Shown piece after piece: positions 10,610 to 23,491 of a stretch of DNA of 64,000 nucleotides (position 1 is its first letter; every line of letters starts with the position of its first letter). The notes beneath the pieces are model-generated. The model searched no databases and was not told where the DNA came from. It worked only from the letters and a program-made list of their open reading frames with translations. Location: assembly GCA_964059195.1 (NCBI GenBank), contig CAXKWD010000002.1, positions 166,228,559-166,292,558 on the forward strand, given 5' to 3'. This stretch comes from Ectobius pallidus (Eukaryota; Arthropoda; Insecta; Blattodea; Ectobiidae). A program made the position numbers and the translations under genes.

Positions 10610-13600
10610 CGCTTACGAAAGTTGGCATGGCTGAGAATCCCGGGAAGGCATGCAGCTTCTATAAAAGCGCTGGATTTTATAACAGTGTAAAAAAACAGTT
10701 TCAACTTCCTTTGGCATATAAACTTGTTTCCTCGGAAACACAAGACATTTTTGAGATTATATTGTTAATGTAAACACAATTTTTATATTCTTGGAGATGA
10801 AAATCGCGCAGGATTTTACAAAAGTCGAAATAAATCCATTTTATCAGCCTAGTACATAAAAACTCCCAAGAGACGAACGTCATAACATTTCATTGCGAAT
10901 AAAAGCGTGTACATCAACAATAAAAATGTACCATAGTTTACGAGATAACAGCTGTCGAACCGTTGAAAACGACTCACACGAAAAAAGTCATATCGGCAAA
11001 AAAACATCTTTTATAATTCCGCATACTCACAGCATAAAAGAAACTTTCGGAAATAAAAATAAAATCGACGCTAACGGAAGTTGGCAGGGCTGAGAATCCC
11101 GGGAATGCATGCAGCTTCTATTAAAGCGCAGGATTGTATAAGATTGGAAAAAGAACAGTTTCAACTGCTTTTGCATATAAACTTATGTTTCCTCGGAAAC
11201 ACTAGACATTTTTGAGATTATATTGTTAATGTAAAAACAATATTTTTTATTCTTGGAGATGAAAGTCGCGCAGGATTTTAGAAAAGTCGAAATAAAACCA
11301 TTTTATCAGCCTAGTACATAAAAACTCCCAAGAGACGAACGTCATAACATTTCATTGCGAATAAAAGCGTGTACATCAACAATAAAAATGTACCATAGTT
11401 TACGAGATAACGGCTGTCGAACCGTTGAAAACGACTCACACGAAAAAAGTCATATCGGCAAAAAAACATCTTTTATAATTCCGCATATTCACAGCATAAA
11501 AGAAACTTTCGGAAATAAAAATAAAATCGACGCTAACGGAAGTTGGCAGGGCTGAGAATCCCGGGAATGCATGCAGCTTCTATTAAAGCGCAGGATTGTA
11601 TAAGATTGGAAAAAGAACAGTTTCAACTGCTTTTGCATATAAACTTATGTTTCCTCGGAAACACAAGACATTTTTGAGATTATATTGTTAATGTAAAAAC
11701 AATATTTTTTATTCTTGGAGATGAAAGTCGCGCAGGATTTTAGAAATGTCGAAATAAAACCTTTTTATCAGCCTAGTACATAAAAACTCCCAAGAGACGA
11801 ACGTCATAACATTTCATTGCGAATAAAACCGTGTACATCAACAATAAAAATGTACCATAGTTTACGAGATAACGGCTGTCGAACCGTTGAAAACGACTCA
11901 CACGAAAAAAGTCATATCGGCAAAAAAACATCTTTTATAATTCCGCACACTCACAGCATAAAAGAAACTTTCGGAAATAAAAATAAAATCGACGCTTACG
12001 GAAGTTGGTAGGGCTGAGAATCCCGGGAAGGCATGCAGCTTCTATTAAAGAGCAGGATTGTATAGGAGTGGAAAAAGAACAGTTTCAACTGCTTTTGCAT
12101 ATAAACTTATGTTTCCTCGGAAACGCAAGAAATTTTTGAGATTATATTGTTAATGTAAAAACAGTATCTTTTATTCTTGGAGGTGAAAATCGCGCAGGAT
12201 TTTAGAAAACTCGAAATAAATACGTTTTATCAGCATACTACATAAATCCTCCCAAATGACAAAACGCATAACTTTTCATTGCGATAAAAATGTGCCATAG
12301 TTTACGAGATAACGGCTGTCGAACCGTTGAAAACGCCTCGCACGAAAAAAGTCATATCGGCAAAAATAACATCTTTTACAATTCTGCACACTCACAGCAT
12401 AAAGGAAACTTTCGGAAATAAAAATAAAATTGACGCTTACGAAAGTTGGCATGGCTGAGAATCCCGGGAAGGCATGCAGCTTCTATAAAAGCGGAGGATT
12501 GTATAAGAGTGGAAAGAGAACAGTTTCAACTGCTTTTGCATATAAACTTATGTTTCCTCGGAAACACAATACATTTTTGAGATTATATTGTTAATGTAAA
12601 AACAATATTTTTTATTCTTGGAGATGAAAATCGCGCAGGATTTTAGAAAAGTCGAAATAAAACCATTTTATCAGCCTAGTACATAAAAACTCCCAAGAGA
12701 CGAACGTCATAACATTTCATTGCGAATAAAAGCGTGTACATCAACAATAAAAATGTACCATAGTTTACGAGATAACGGCTGTCGAACCGTTGAAAACGAC
12801 TCATACGAAAAAAGTCATATCGGCAAAAATAACATCTTTTTCAAATCCGCATACTCACAGCATAAAGAAACTTACGGAAATAAAAATAAAATCGACGCTA
12901 ACGGAAGTTGGCAGGGCTGAGAATCCCGGGAAGGCATGCAGCTTCTATTAAAGCGCAGGGTTGTATAAGAGTGGAAAAAGAACAGTTTCAACTACTTATG
13001 CATATAAACTTATGTTTCCTCGGAAACACAAGACATTTTTGAGATTATATTGTTAATGTAAAAACAATATTTTTTATTCTTGGAGATGAAAGTCGCGCAG
13101 GATTTTAGAAAAGTCGAAATAAAACCATTTTATCAGCCTAGTACATAAAAACTCCCAAGAGACGAACGTCATAACATTTCATTGCGAATAAAAGCGTGTA
13201 CATCAACAATAAAAATGTACCATAGTTTACGAGATAACGGCTGTCGAACCGTTGAAAACGCCTCACACGAAAAAAGTAATATCGGCAAAAATAACATCTT
13301 TCACAATTCCGCACACTCACAGCATAAAAGAAACTTTCGGAAATAAAAATAAAATCGACGCTTACGGAAGTTTGTAGGGCTGAGAATCCCGGGAAGGTGC
13401 AGATTCCATTAAAAAGCAGGATTGTATAAGATTGGAAAAAGAACAGTTTCAACTGCTTTTGCATATAAACTTATGTTTCCTCGGAAACGCAAGAAATTTT
13501 TGAGATTATATTGTTAATGTAAAAACAGTATCTTTTATTCTTGGAGATGAAAATCGCGCAGGATTTTTGAAAACTCGAAATAAAAACGTTTTATCAGCGT

Positions 13601-14174
13601 ACTACATAAATCCTCCCAAATGACAAAAGGCATAACTTTTCTATGCGAATATAACCATGTACATCAACAATAAAAATGTACCATAGTTTACGAGATAAAG
13701 GCTTTCGAACCGTTGAAAACGCCTCGCACGAAAAAAGTCATATCGGCAAAAATAACATCTTTTTCAATTCCGCACACTCACGGCATAAAAGAAACTTTCG
13801 GAAATAAAAATAAAATCGACGCTTACGAAAGTTGGCATGGCTGAGAATCCCGGGAAGGCATGCAGCTTCTATAAAAGCGCAGGATTTTATAACAGTGTAA
13901 AAAAACAGTTTCAACTTCCTTTGGCATATAAACTTGTTTCCTCGGAAACACAAGACATTTTTGAGATTATATTGTTAATGTAAACACAATTTTTTTTATT
14001 CTTGGAGATGAAAATCGCGCAGGATTTTACAAAAGTCGAAATAAAACCATTTTATCAGCCTAGTACATAAAAACTCCCAAGAGACGAACGTCATAACATT
14101 TCATTGCGAATAAAACCGTGTACATCAACAATAAAAATGTACCATAGTTTACGAGATAACGGCTGTCGAACCGT
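10610..14174 (+). repeat. HOR block R1, copy 2
   Basis: Repeats window positions 1-3565 at offset 10609. Rare local markers are shared, such as AACAGCTGTCG (10946 area), CACTAGACA after the dyad (11201 area) and the 441-bp monomer 12014-12454. Its last part, starting near 13488, is also the upstream flank of nine-monomer cassette H1 and recurs at 27735 onward. Confidence 0.9.
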
Positions 14175-17100
14175 TGAAAACGCCTCGCACGAAAAAAGTC
14201 ATATCGGCAAAAATAACATCTTTTACAATTCTGCACACTCACAGCATAAAAGAAACTTTCGGAAATAAAAATAAAATCGACGCTTACGGAAGTTGGTAGG
14301 GCTGAGAATCCCGGGAAGGCATGCAGCTTCTATTAAAGAGCAGGATTGTATAAGATTGGAAAAAGAACAGTTTCAACTGCTTTTGCATATAAACTTATGT
14401 TTCCTCGGAAACACTAGACATTTTTGAGATTATATTGTTAATGTAAAAACAATATTTTTTATTCTTGGAGATGAAAGTCGCGCAGGATTTTAGAAAAGTC
14501 GAAATAAAACCATTTTATCAGCCTAGTACATAAAAACTCCCAAGAGACGAACGTCATAACATTTCATTGCGAATAAAAGCGTGTACATCAACAATAAAAA
14601 TGTACCATAGTTTACGAGATAACGGCTGTCGAACCGTTGAAAACGACTCACACGAAAAAAGTCATATCGGCAAAAAAACATCTTTTATAATTCCGCATAC
14701 TCACAGCATAAAAGAAACTTTCGGAAATAAAAATAAAATCGACGCTAACGGAAGTTGGCAGGGCTGAGAATCCCGGGAATGCATGCAGCTTCTATTAAAG
14801 CGCAGGATTGTATAAGATTGGAAAAAGAACAGTTTCAACTGCTTTTGCATATAAACTTATGTTTCCTCGGAAACACAAGACATTTTTGAGATTATATTGT
14901 TAATGTAAAAACAATATTTTTTATTCTTGGAGATGAAAGTCGCGCAGGATTTTAGAAATGTCGAAATAAAACCTTTTTATCAGCCTAGTACATAAAAACT
15001 CCCAAGAGACGAACGTCATAACATTTCATTGCGAATAAAACCGTGTACATCAACAATAAAAATGTACCATAGTTTACGAGATAACGGCTGTCGAACCGTT
15101 AAAAACGACTCACACGAAAAAAGTCATATCGGCAAAAAAACATCTTTTATAATTCCGCACACTCACAGCATAAAAGAAACTTTCGGAAATAAAAATAAAA
15201 TCGACGCTTACGGAAGTTGGTAGGGCTGAGAATCCCGGGAAGGCATGCAGCTTCTATTAAAGAGCAGGATTGTATAGGAGTGGAAAAAGAACAGTTTCAA
15301 CTGCTTTTGCATATAAACTTATGTTTCCTCGGAAACGCAAGAAATTTTTGAGATTATATTGCTAATGTAAAAACAGTATCTTTTATTCTTGGAGGTGAAA
15401 ATCGCGCAGGATTTTAGAAAACTCGAAATAAATACGTTTTATCAGCATACTACATAAATCCTCCCAAATGACAAAACGCATAACTTTTCATTGCGATAAA
15501 AATGTGCCATAGTTTACGAGATAACGGCTGTCGAACCGTTGAAAACGCCTCGCACGAAAAAAGTCATATCGGCAAAAATAACATCTTTTACAATTCTGCA
15601 CACTCACAGCATAAAGGAAACTTTCGGAAATAAAAATAAAATTGACGCTTACGAAAGTTGGCATGGCTGAGAATCCCGGGAAGGCATGCAGCTTCTATAA
15701 AAGCGGAGGATTGTATAAGAGTGGAAAGAGAACAGTTTCAACTGCTTTTGCATATAAACTTATGTTTCCTCGGAAACACAATACATTTTTGAGATTATAT
15801 TGTTAATGTAAAAACAATATTTTTTATTCTTGGAGATGAAAATCGAGCAGGATTTTAGAAAAGTCGAAATAAAACCATTTTATCAGCCTAGTACATAAAA
15901 ACTCCCAAGAGACGAACGTCATAACATTTCATTGCGAATAAAAGCGTGTACATCAACAATAAAAATGTACCATAGTTTACGAGATAACGGCTGTCGAACC
16001 GTTGAAAACGACTCATACGAAAAAAGTCATATCGGCAAAAATAACATCTTTTTCAAATCCGCATACTCACAGCATAAAGAAACTTACGGAAATAAAAATA
16101 AAATCGACGCTAACGGAAGTTGGCAGGGCTGAGAATCCCGGGAAGGCATGCAGCTTCTATTAAAGCGCAGGGTTGTATAAGAGTGGAAAAAGAACAGTTT
16201 CAACTACTTATGCATATAAACTTATGTTTCCTCGGAAACACAAGACATTTTTGAGATTATATTGTTAATGTAAAAACAATATTTTTTATTCTTGGAGATG
16301 AAAGTCGCGCAGGATTTTAGAAAAGTCGAAATAAAACCATTTTATCAGCCTAGTACATAAAAACTCCCAAGAGACGAACGTCATAACATTTCATTGCGAA
16401 TAAAAGCGTGTACATCAACAATAAAAATGTACCATAGTTTACGAGATAACGGCTGTCGAACCGTTGAAAACGCCTCACACGAAAAAAGTAATATCGGCAA
16501 AAATAACATCTTTCACAATTCCGCACACTCACAGCATAAAAGAAACTTTCGGAAATAAAAATAAAATCGACGCTTACGGAAGTTTGTAGGGCTGAGAATC
16601 CCGGGAAGGTGCAGATTCCATTAAAAGCAGGATTGTATAAGATTGGAAAAAGAACAGTTTCAACTGCTTTTGCATATAAACTTATGTTTCCTCGGAAACG
16701 CAAGAAATTTTTGAGATTATATTGTTAATGTAAAAACAGTATCTTTTATTCTTGGAGATGAAAATCGCGCAGGATTTTTGAAAACTCGAAATAAAAACGT
16801 TTTATCAGCGTACTACATAAATCCTCCCAAATGACAAAAGGCATAACTTTTCTATGCGAATATAACCATGTACATCAACAATAAAAATGTACCATAGTTT
16901 ACGAGATAAAGGCTTTCGAACCGTTGAAAACGCCTCGCACGAAAAAAGTCATATCGGCAAAAATAACATCTTTTTCAATTCCGCACACTCACGGCATAAA
17001 AGAAACTTTCGGAAATAAAAATAAAATCGACGCTTACGAAAGTTGGCATGGCTGAGAATCCCGGGAAGGCATGCAGCTTCTATAAAAGCGCAGGATTTTA

Positions 17101-17512
17101 TAACAGTGTAAAAAAACAGTTTCAACTTCCTTTGGCATATAAACTTGTTTCCTCGGAAACACAAGACATTTTTGAGATTATATTGTTAATGTAAACACAA
17201 TTTTTTTTATTCTTGGAGATGAAAATCGCGCAGGATTTTACAAAAGTCGAAATAAAACCATTTTATCAGCCTAGTACATAAAAACTCCCAAGAGACGAAC
17301 GTCATAACATTTCATTGCGAATAAAACCGTGTACATCAACAATAAAAATGTACCATAGTTTACGAGATAACGGCTGTCGAACCGTTGAAAACGCCTCGCA
17401 CGAAAAAAGTCATATCGGCAAAAATAACATCTTTTACAATTCCGCACACTCACAGCATAAAAGAAACTTTCGGAAATAAAAATAAAATCGACGCTAACGA
17501 AAGTTGGCAGGG

Positions 17513-17974
17513 CTGAGAATCCCGGGAAGGCATGCAGCTTCTATTAAAGGGCAGGATTGTATAAGAGTGGAAAAAGAACAGTTTCAACTGCTTTTGCATA
17601 TAAACTTATGTTTCCTCGGAAACACAAGACATTTTTGAGATTATATTGTTAATGTAAAAACAATATTTTTTATTCTTGGACATGAAAATTGCGCATGATT
17701 TTAGAAAAGTCGATATAAAACCATTATATCAGCCTAGTACATAAAAACTCCCAAGAGACGAACGTCATAACATTTCATTGCGAATAAAAGCGTGTACATC
17801 AACAATAAAAATGTACCATAGTTTACGAGATAACGGCTGTCGAACCGTTAAAAACGACTCATACGAAAAAAGTCATATCGGCAAAAATAACATCTTTTTC
17901 AAATCCGCATACTCACAGCATAAAGAAACTTACGGAAATAAAAATAAAATCGACGCTAACGGAAGTTGGCAGGG
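17513..17974 (+). repeat. g-form monomer
   Basis: Marked by CTTGGACATGAAAATTG, GCGCATGATTTTAG, TCGATATAAAACC and ATTATATCAGCC in place of the usual GGAGATGAAAATCGCGCAGG and CATTTTATCAGCC. Eleven copies start at 4620, 9246, 17513, 22108, 26241, 31760, 34070, 45799, 49954, 52727 and 55038. All but the first two are followed by an e-form monomer. Confidence 0.85.
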
Positions 17975-18436
17975 CTGAGAATCCCGGGAAGGCATGCAGC
18001 TTCTATTAAAGCGCAGGATTGTATAAGAGTGGAAAAGGAACAGTTTCAACTACTTTTGCATATAAACTTATGTTTCCTCGGAAACACAAGACATTTTTGA
18101 GATTATATTGTTAATGTAAACACAATTTTTTTTATTCTTGGAGATGAAAATCGCGCAGGATTTTACAAAAGTCGAAATAAAACCATTTTATCAGCCTAGT
18201 ACATAAAAACTCCCAAGAGACGAACGTCATAACATTTCATTGCGTATAAAACCGTGTACATCAACAATAAAAATGTACCATAGTTTACAAGATAACGGCT
18301 GTCGAACCGTTGAAAACGCCTCGCACGAAAAAAGTTACATCGGCAAAAATAACATCTTTTACATTTTCGCACACTCACAGCATAAAAATACTTTCGGAAA
18401 TAAAAATAAAATCGACGCTTACGAAAGTTGGCAGGG
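17975..18436 (+). repeat. e-form monomer
   Basis: Marked by GCGTATAAAACC (GCTTATAAAACC in the first copy), TTTACAAGATAACGG, AAGTTACATCGG and ACATTTTCGCAC. Eighteen copies exist, beginning at about 7395, 17975, 22570, 26703, 32222, 34532, 39595, 42828, 44212, 46261, 47645, 48567, 50416, 51339, 53189, 55500, 59197 and 60585. It is rare on the left (one copy before 17.9 kb) and common from 39 kb on. The copy at 47645 has a one-base insertion (TTTACATGAATAACGG, near 47957). Confidence 0.85.
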
Positions 18437-18896
18437 CTGAGAATCCCGGGAAGGGATGCAGCTTCTATAAAAGCGGAGGATTGTATAAAAGTAGAAAAAA
18501 AAGTTTCAACTGCCTTTGGCATATAAACTTATGTTTCCTCGGAAACACAAGACATTTTTGAGATTATATTGTTAATGTAAAACAATATTTTTTATTGTTG
18601 GAGATGAAAATCGCGCAGGATTTTAGAAAAGTCGAAATAAAACCATTTTATCAGCCTAGTACATAAAAACTCCAAAGAGACGAACGTCATAACATTTTAT
18701 TGCGAATAAAAGCGTGTACATCAACAATAAAAATGTACCATAGTTTACGAGATAACGGCTGTCGAACCGTTAAAAACGACTCATACGAAAAAAGTCATAT
18801 CGGCAAAAATAACATCTTTTTCAAATCCGCATACTCACAGCATAAAGAAACTTACGGAAATAAAAATAAAATCGACGCTAACGGAAGTTGGCAGGG

Positions 18897-19358
18897 CTGA
18901 GAATCCCGGGAATGCATGCAGCTTCTATTAAAGCGCAGGATTGTATAAGATTGGAAAAAGAACAGTTTCAACTGCTTTTGCATATAAACTTATGTTTCCT
19001 CGGAAACACAAGACATTTTTGAGATTATATTGTTAATGTAAAAACAATATTTTTTATTCTTGGAGATGAAAGTCGCGCAGGATTTTAGAAATGTCGAAAT
19101 AAAACCTTTTTATCAGCCTAGTACATAAAAACTCCCAAGAGACGAACGTCATAACATTTCATTGCGAATAAAAGCGTGTACATCAACAATAAAAATGTAC
19201 CATAGTTTACGAGATAACGGCTGTCGAACCGTTAAAAACGACTCATACGAAAAAAGTCATATCGGCAAAAATAACATCTTTTTCAAATCCGCATACTCAC
19301 AGCATAAAGAAACTTACGGAAATAAAAATAAAATCGACGCTAACGGAAGTTGGCAGGG
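18897..19358 (+). repeat. Single spacer monomer between H1 and H2
   Basis: A 462-bp A-type monomer. Its right half carries the CCGTTAAAAACGACTCATACG marker also found in the g-form monomers, while its left half resembles the first monomer of the H cassettes. It is therefore a chimera of neighbouring forms and is absent between H2 and H3. Confidence 0.8.
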
Positions 19359-22300
19359 CTGAGAATCCCGGGAATGCATGCAGCTTCTATTAAAGCGCAG
19401 GATTGTATAAGATTGGAAAAAGAACAGTTTCAACTGCTTTTGCATATAAACTTATGTTTCCTCGGAAACACAAGACATTTTTGAGATTATATTGTTAATG
19501 TAAAAACAATATTTTTTATTCTTGGAGATGAAAGTCGCGCAGGATTTTAGAAATGTCGAAATAAAACCTTTTTATCAGCCTAGTACATAAAAACTCCCAA
19601 GAGACGAACGTCATAACATTTCATTGCGAATAAAACCGTGTACATCAACAATAAAAATGTACCATAGTTTACGAGATAACGGCTGTCGAACCGTTAAAAA
19701 CGACTCACACGAAAAAAGTCATATCGGCAAAAAAACATCTTTTATAATTCCGCACACTCACAGCATAAAAGAAACTTTCGGAAATAAAAATAAAATCGAC
19801 GCTTACGGAAGTTGGTAGGGCTGAGAATCCCGGGAAGGCATGCAGCTTCTATTAAAGAGCAGGATTGTATAGGAGTGGAAAAAGAACAGTTTCAACTGCT
19901 TTTGCATATAAACTTATGTTTCCTCGGAAACGCAAGAAATTTTTGAGATTATATTGCTAATGTAAAAACAGTATCTTTTATTCTTGGAGGTGAAAATCGC
20001 GCAGGATTTTAGAAAACTCGAAATAAATACGTTTTATCAGCATACTACATAAATCCTCCCAAATGACAAAACGCATAACTTTTCATTGCGATAAAAATGT
20101 GCCATAGTTTACGAGATAACGGCTGTCGAACCGTTGAAAACGCCTCGCACGAAAAAAGTCATATCGGCAAAAATAACATCTTTTACAATTCTGCACACTC
20201 ACAGCATAAAGGAAACTTTCGGAAATAAAAATAAAATTGACGCTTACGAAAGTTGGCATGGCTGAGAATCCCGGGAAGGCATGCAGCTTCTATAAAAGCG
20301 GAGGATTGTATAAGAGTGGAAAGAGAACAGTTTCAACTGCTTTTGCATATAAACTTATGTTTCCTCGGAAACACAATACATTTTTGAGATTATATTGTTA
20401 ATGTAAAAACAATATTTTTTATTCTTGGAGATGAAAATCGAGCAGGATTTTAGAAAAGTCGAAATAAAACCATTTTATCAGCCTAGTACATAAAAACTCC
20501 CAAGAGACGAACGTCATAACATTTCATTGCGAATAAAAGCGTGTACATCAACAATAAAAATGTACCATAGTTTACGAGATAACGGCTGTCGAACCGTTGA
20601 AAACGACTCATACGAAAAAAGTCATATCGGCAAAAATAACATCTTTTTCAAATCCGCATACTCACAGCATAAAGAAACTTACGGAAATAAAAATAAAATC
20701 GACGCTAACGGAAGTTGGCAGGGCTGAGAATCCCGGGAAGGCATGCAGCTTCTATTAAAGCGCAGGGTTGTATAAGAGTGGAAAAAGAACAGTTTCAACT
20801 ACTTATGCATATAAACTTATGTTTCCTCGGAAACACAAGACATTTTTGAGATTATATTGTTAATGTAAAAACAATATTTTTTATTCTTGGAGATGAAAGT
20901 CGCGCAGGATTTTAGAAAAGTCGAAATAAAACCATTTTATCAGCCTAGTACATAAAAACTCCCAAGAGACGAACGTCATAACATTTCATTGCGAATAAAA
21001 GCGTGTACATCAACAATAAAAATGTACCATAGTTTACGAGATAACGGCTGTCGAACCGTTGAAAACGCCTCACACGAAAAAAGTAATATCGGCAAAAATA
21101 ACATCTTTCACAATTCCGCACACTCACAGCATAAAAGAAACTTTCGGAAATAAAAATAAAATCGACGCTTACGGAAGTTTGTAGGGCTGAGAATCCCGGG
21201 AAGGTGCAGATTCCATTAAAAGCAGGATTGTATAAGATTGGAAAAAGAACAGTTTCAACTGCTTTTGCATATAAACTTATGTTTCCTCGGAAACGCAAGA
21301 AATTTTTGAGATTATATTGTTAATGTAAAAACAGTATCTTTTATTCTTGGAGATGAAAATCGCGCAGGATTTTTGAAAACTCGAAATAAAAACGTTTTAT
21401 CAGCGTACTACATAAATCCTCCCAAATGACAAAAGGCATAACTTTTCTATGCGAATATAACCATGTACATCAACAATAAAAATGTACCATAGTTTACGAG
21501 ATAAAGGCTTTCGAACCGTTGAAAACGCCTCGCACGAAAAAAGTCATATCGGCAAAAATAACATCTTTTTCAATTCCGCACACTCACGGCATAAAAGAAA
21601 CTTTCGGAAATAAAAATAAAATCGACGCTTACGAAAGTTGGCATGGCTGAGAATCCCGGGAAGGCATGCAGCTTCTATAAAAGCGCAGGATTTTATAACA
21701 GTGTAAAAAAACAGTTTCAACTTCCTTTGGCATATAAACTTGTTTCCTCGGAAACACAAGACATTTTTGAGATTATATTGTTAATGTAAACACAATTTTT
21801 TTTATTCTTGGAGATGAAAATCGCGCAGGATTTTACAAAAGTCGAAATAAAACCATTTTATCAGCCTAGTACATAAAAACTCCCAAGAGACGAACGTCAT
21901 AACATTTCATTGCGAATAAAACCGTGTACATCAACAATAAAAATGTACCATAGTTTACGAGATAACGGCTGTCGAACCGTTGAAAACGCCTCGCACGAAA
22001 AAAGTCATATCGGCAAAAATAACATCTTTTACAATTCCGCACACTCACAGCATAAAAGAAACTTTCGGAAATAAAAATAAAATCGACGCTAACGAAAGTT
22101 GGCAGGGCTGAGAATCCCGGGAAGGCATGCAGCTTCTATTAAAGGGCAGGATTGTATAAGAGTGGAAAAAGAACAGTTTCAACTGCTTTTGCATATAAAC
22201 TTATGTTTCCTCGGAAACACAAGACATTTTTGAGATTATATTGTTAATGTAAAAACAATATTTTTTATTCTTGGACATGAAAATTGCGCATGATTTTAGA

Positions 22301-23491
22301 AAAGTCGATATAAAACCATTATATCAGCCTAGTACATAAAAACTCCCAAGAGACGAACGTCATAACATTTCATTGCGAATAAAAGCGTGTACATCAACAA
22401 TAAAAATGTACCATAGTTTACGAGATAACGGCTGTCGAACCGTTAAAAACGACTCATACGAAAAAAGTCATATCGGCAAAAATAACATCTTTTTCAAATC
22501 CGCATACTCACAGCATAAAGAAACTTACGGAAATAAAAATAAAATCGACGCTAACGGAAGTTGGCAGGGCTGAGAATCCCGGGAAGGCATGCAGCTTCTA
22601 TTAAAGCGCAGGATTGTATAAGAGTGGAAAAGGAACAGTTTCAACTACTTTTGCATATAAACTTATGTTTCCTCGGAAACACAAGACATTTTTGAGATTA
22701 TATTGTTAATGTAAACACAATTTTTTTTATTCTTGGAGATGAAAATCGCGCAGGATTTTACAAAAGTCGAAATAAAACCATTTTATCAGCCTAGTACATA
22801 AAAACTCCCAAGAGACGAACGTCATAACATTTCATTGCGTATAAAACCGTGTACATCAACAATAAAAATGTACCATAGTTTACAAGATAACGGCTGTCGA
22901 ACCGTTGAAAACGCCTCGCACGAAAAAAGTTACATCGGCAAAAATAACATCTTTTACATTTTCGCACACTCACAGCATAAAAATACTTTCGGAAATAAAA
23001 ATAAAATCGACGCTTACGAAAGTTGGCAGGGCTGAGAATCCCGGGAAGGGATGCAGCTTCTATAAAAGCGGAGGATTGTATAAAAGTAGAAAAAAAAGTT
23101 TCAACTGCCTTTGGCATATAAACTTATGTTTCCTCGGAAACACAAGACATTTTTGAGATTATATTGTTAATGTAAAACAATATTTTTTATTGTTGGAGAT
23201 GAAAATCGCGCAGGATTTTAGAAAAGTCGAAATAAAACCATTTTATCAGCCTAGTACATAAAAACTCCAAAGAGACGAACGTCATAACATTTTATTGCGA
23301 ATAAAAGCGTGTACATCAACAATAAAAATGTACCATAGTTTACGAGATAACGGCTGTCGAACCGTTGAAAACGACTCACACGAAAAAAGTCATATCGGCA
23401 AAAAAACATCTTTTATAATTCCGCATACTCACAGCATAAAAGAAACTTTCGGAAATAAAAATAAAATCGACGCTAACGGAAGTTGGCAGGG
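19359..23491 (+). repeat. Nine-monomer HOR cassette H2 (4133 bp)
   Basis: Same monomer order and exact length as H1, offset 4595 bp. It shares the two H1-specific bases at offsets 337 (19696) and 1082 (20441), and the all-H change TTGCTAATG at offset 598 (19957). It directly abuts H3. Confidence 0.92.

Larger units (their letters stand above)
14764..18896 (+). repeat. Nine-monomer HOR cassette H1 (4133 bp)
   Basis: Nine monomers of 462, 441, 462, 463, 460, 461, 462, 462 and 460 bp. Monomer order by class: A, short B, A, A, B, A, A (g form), A (e form), A. The same ordered set with the same total length occurs at 19359, 23492 and 29011. H1 shares two derived single-base changes with H2: A at offset 337 (CCGTTAAAAACG) and A at offset 1082 (AATCGAGCAGG). 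The two monomers before H1 (13841-14763) match those before H4. Confidence 0.92.
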
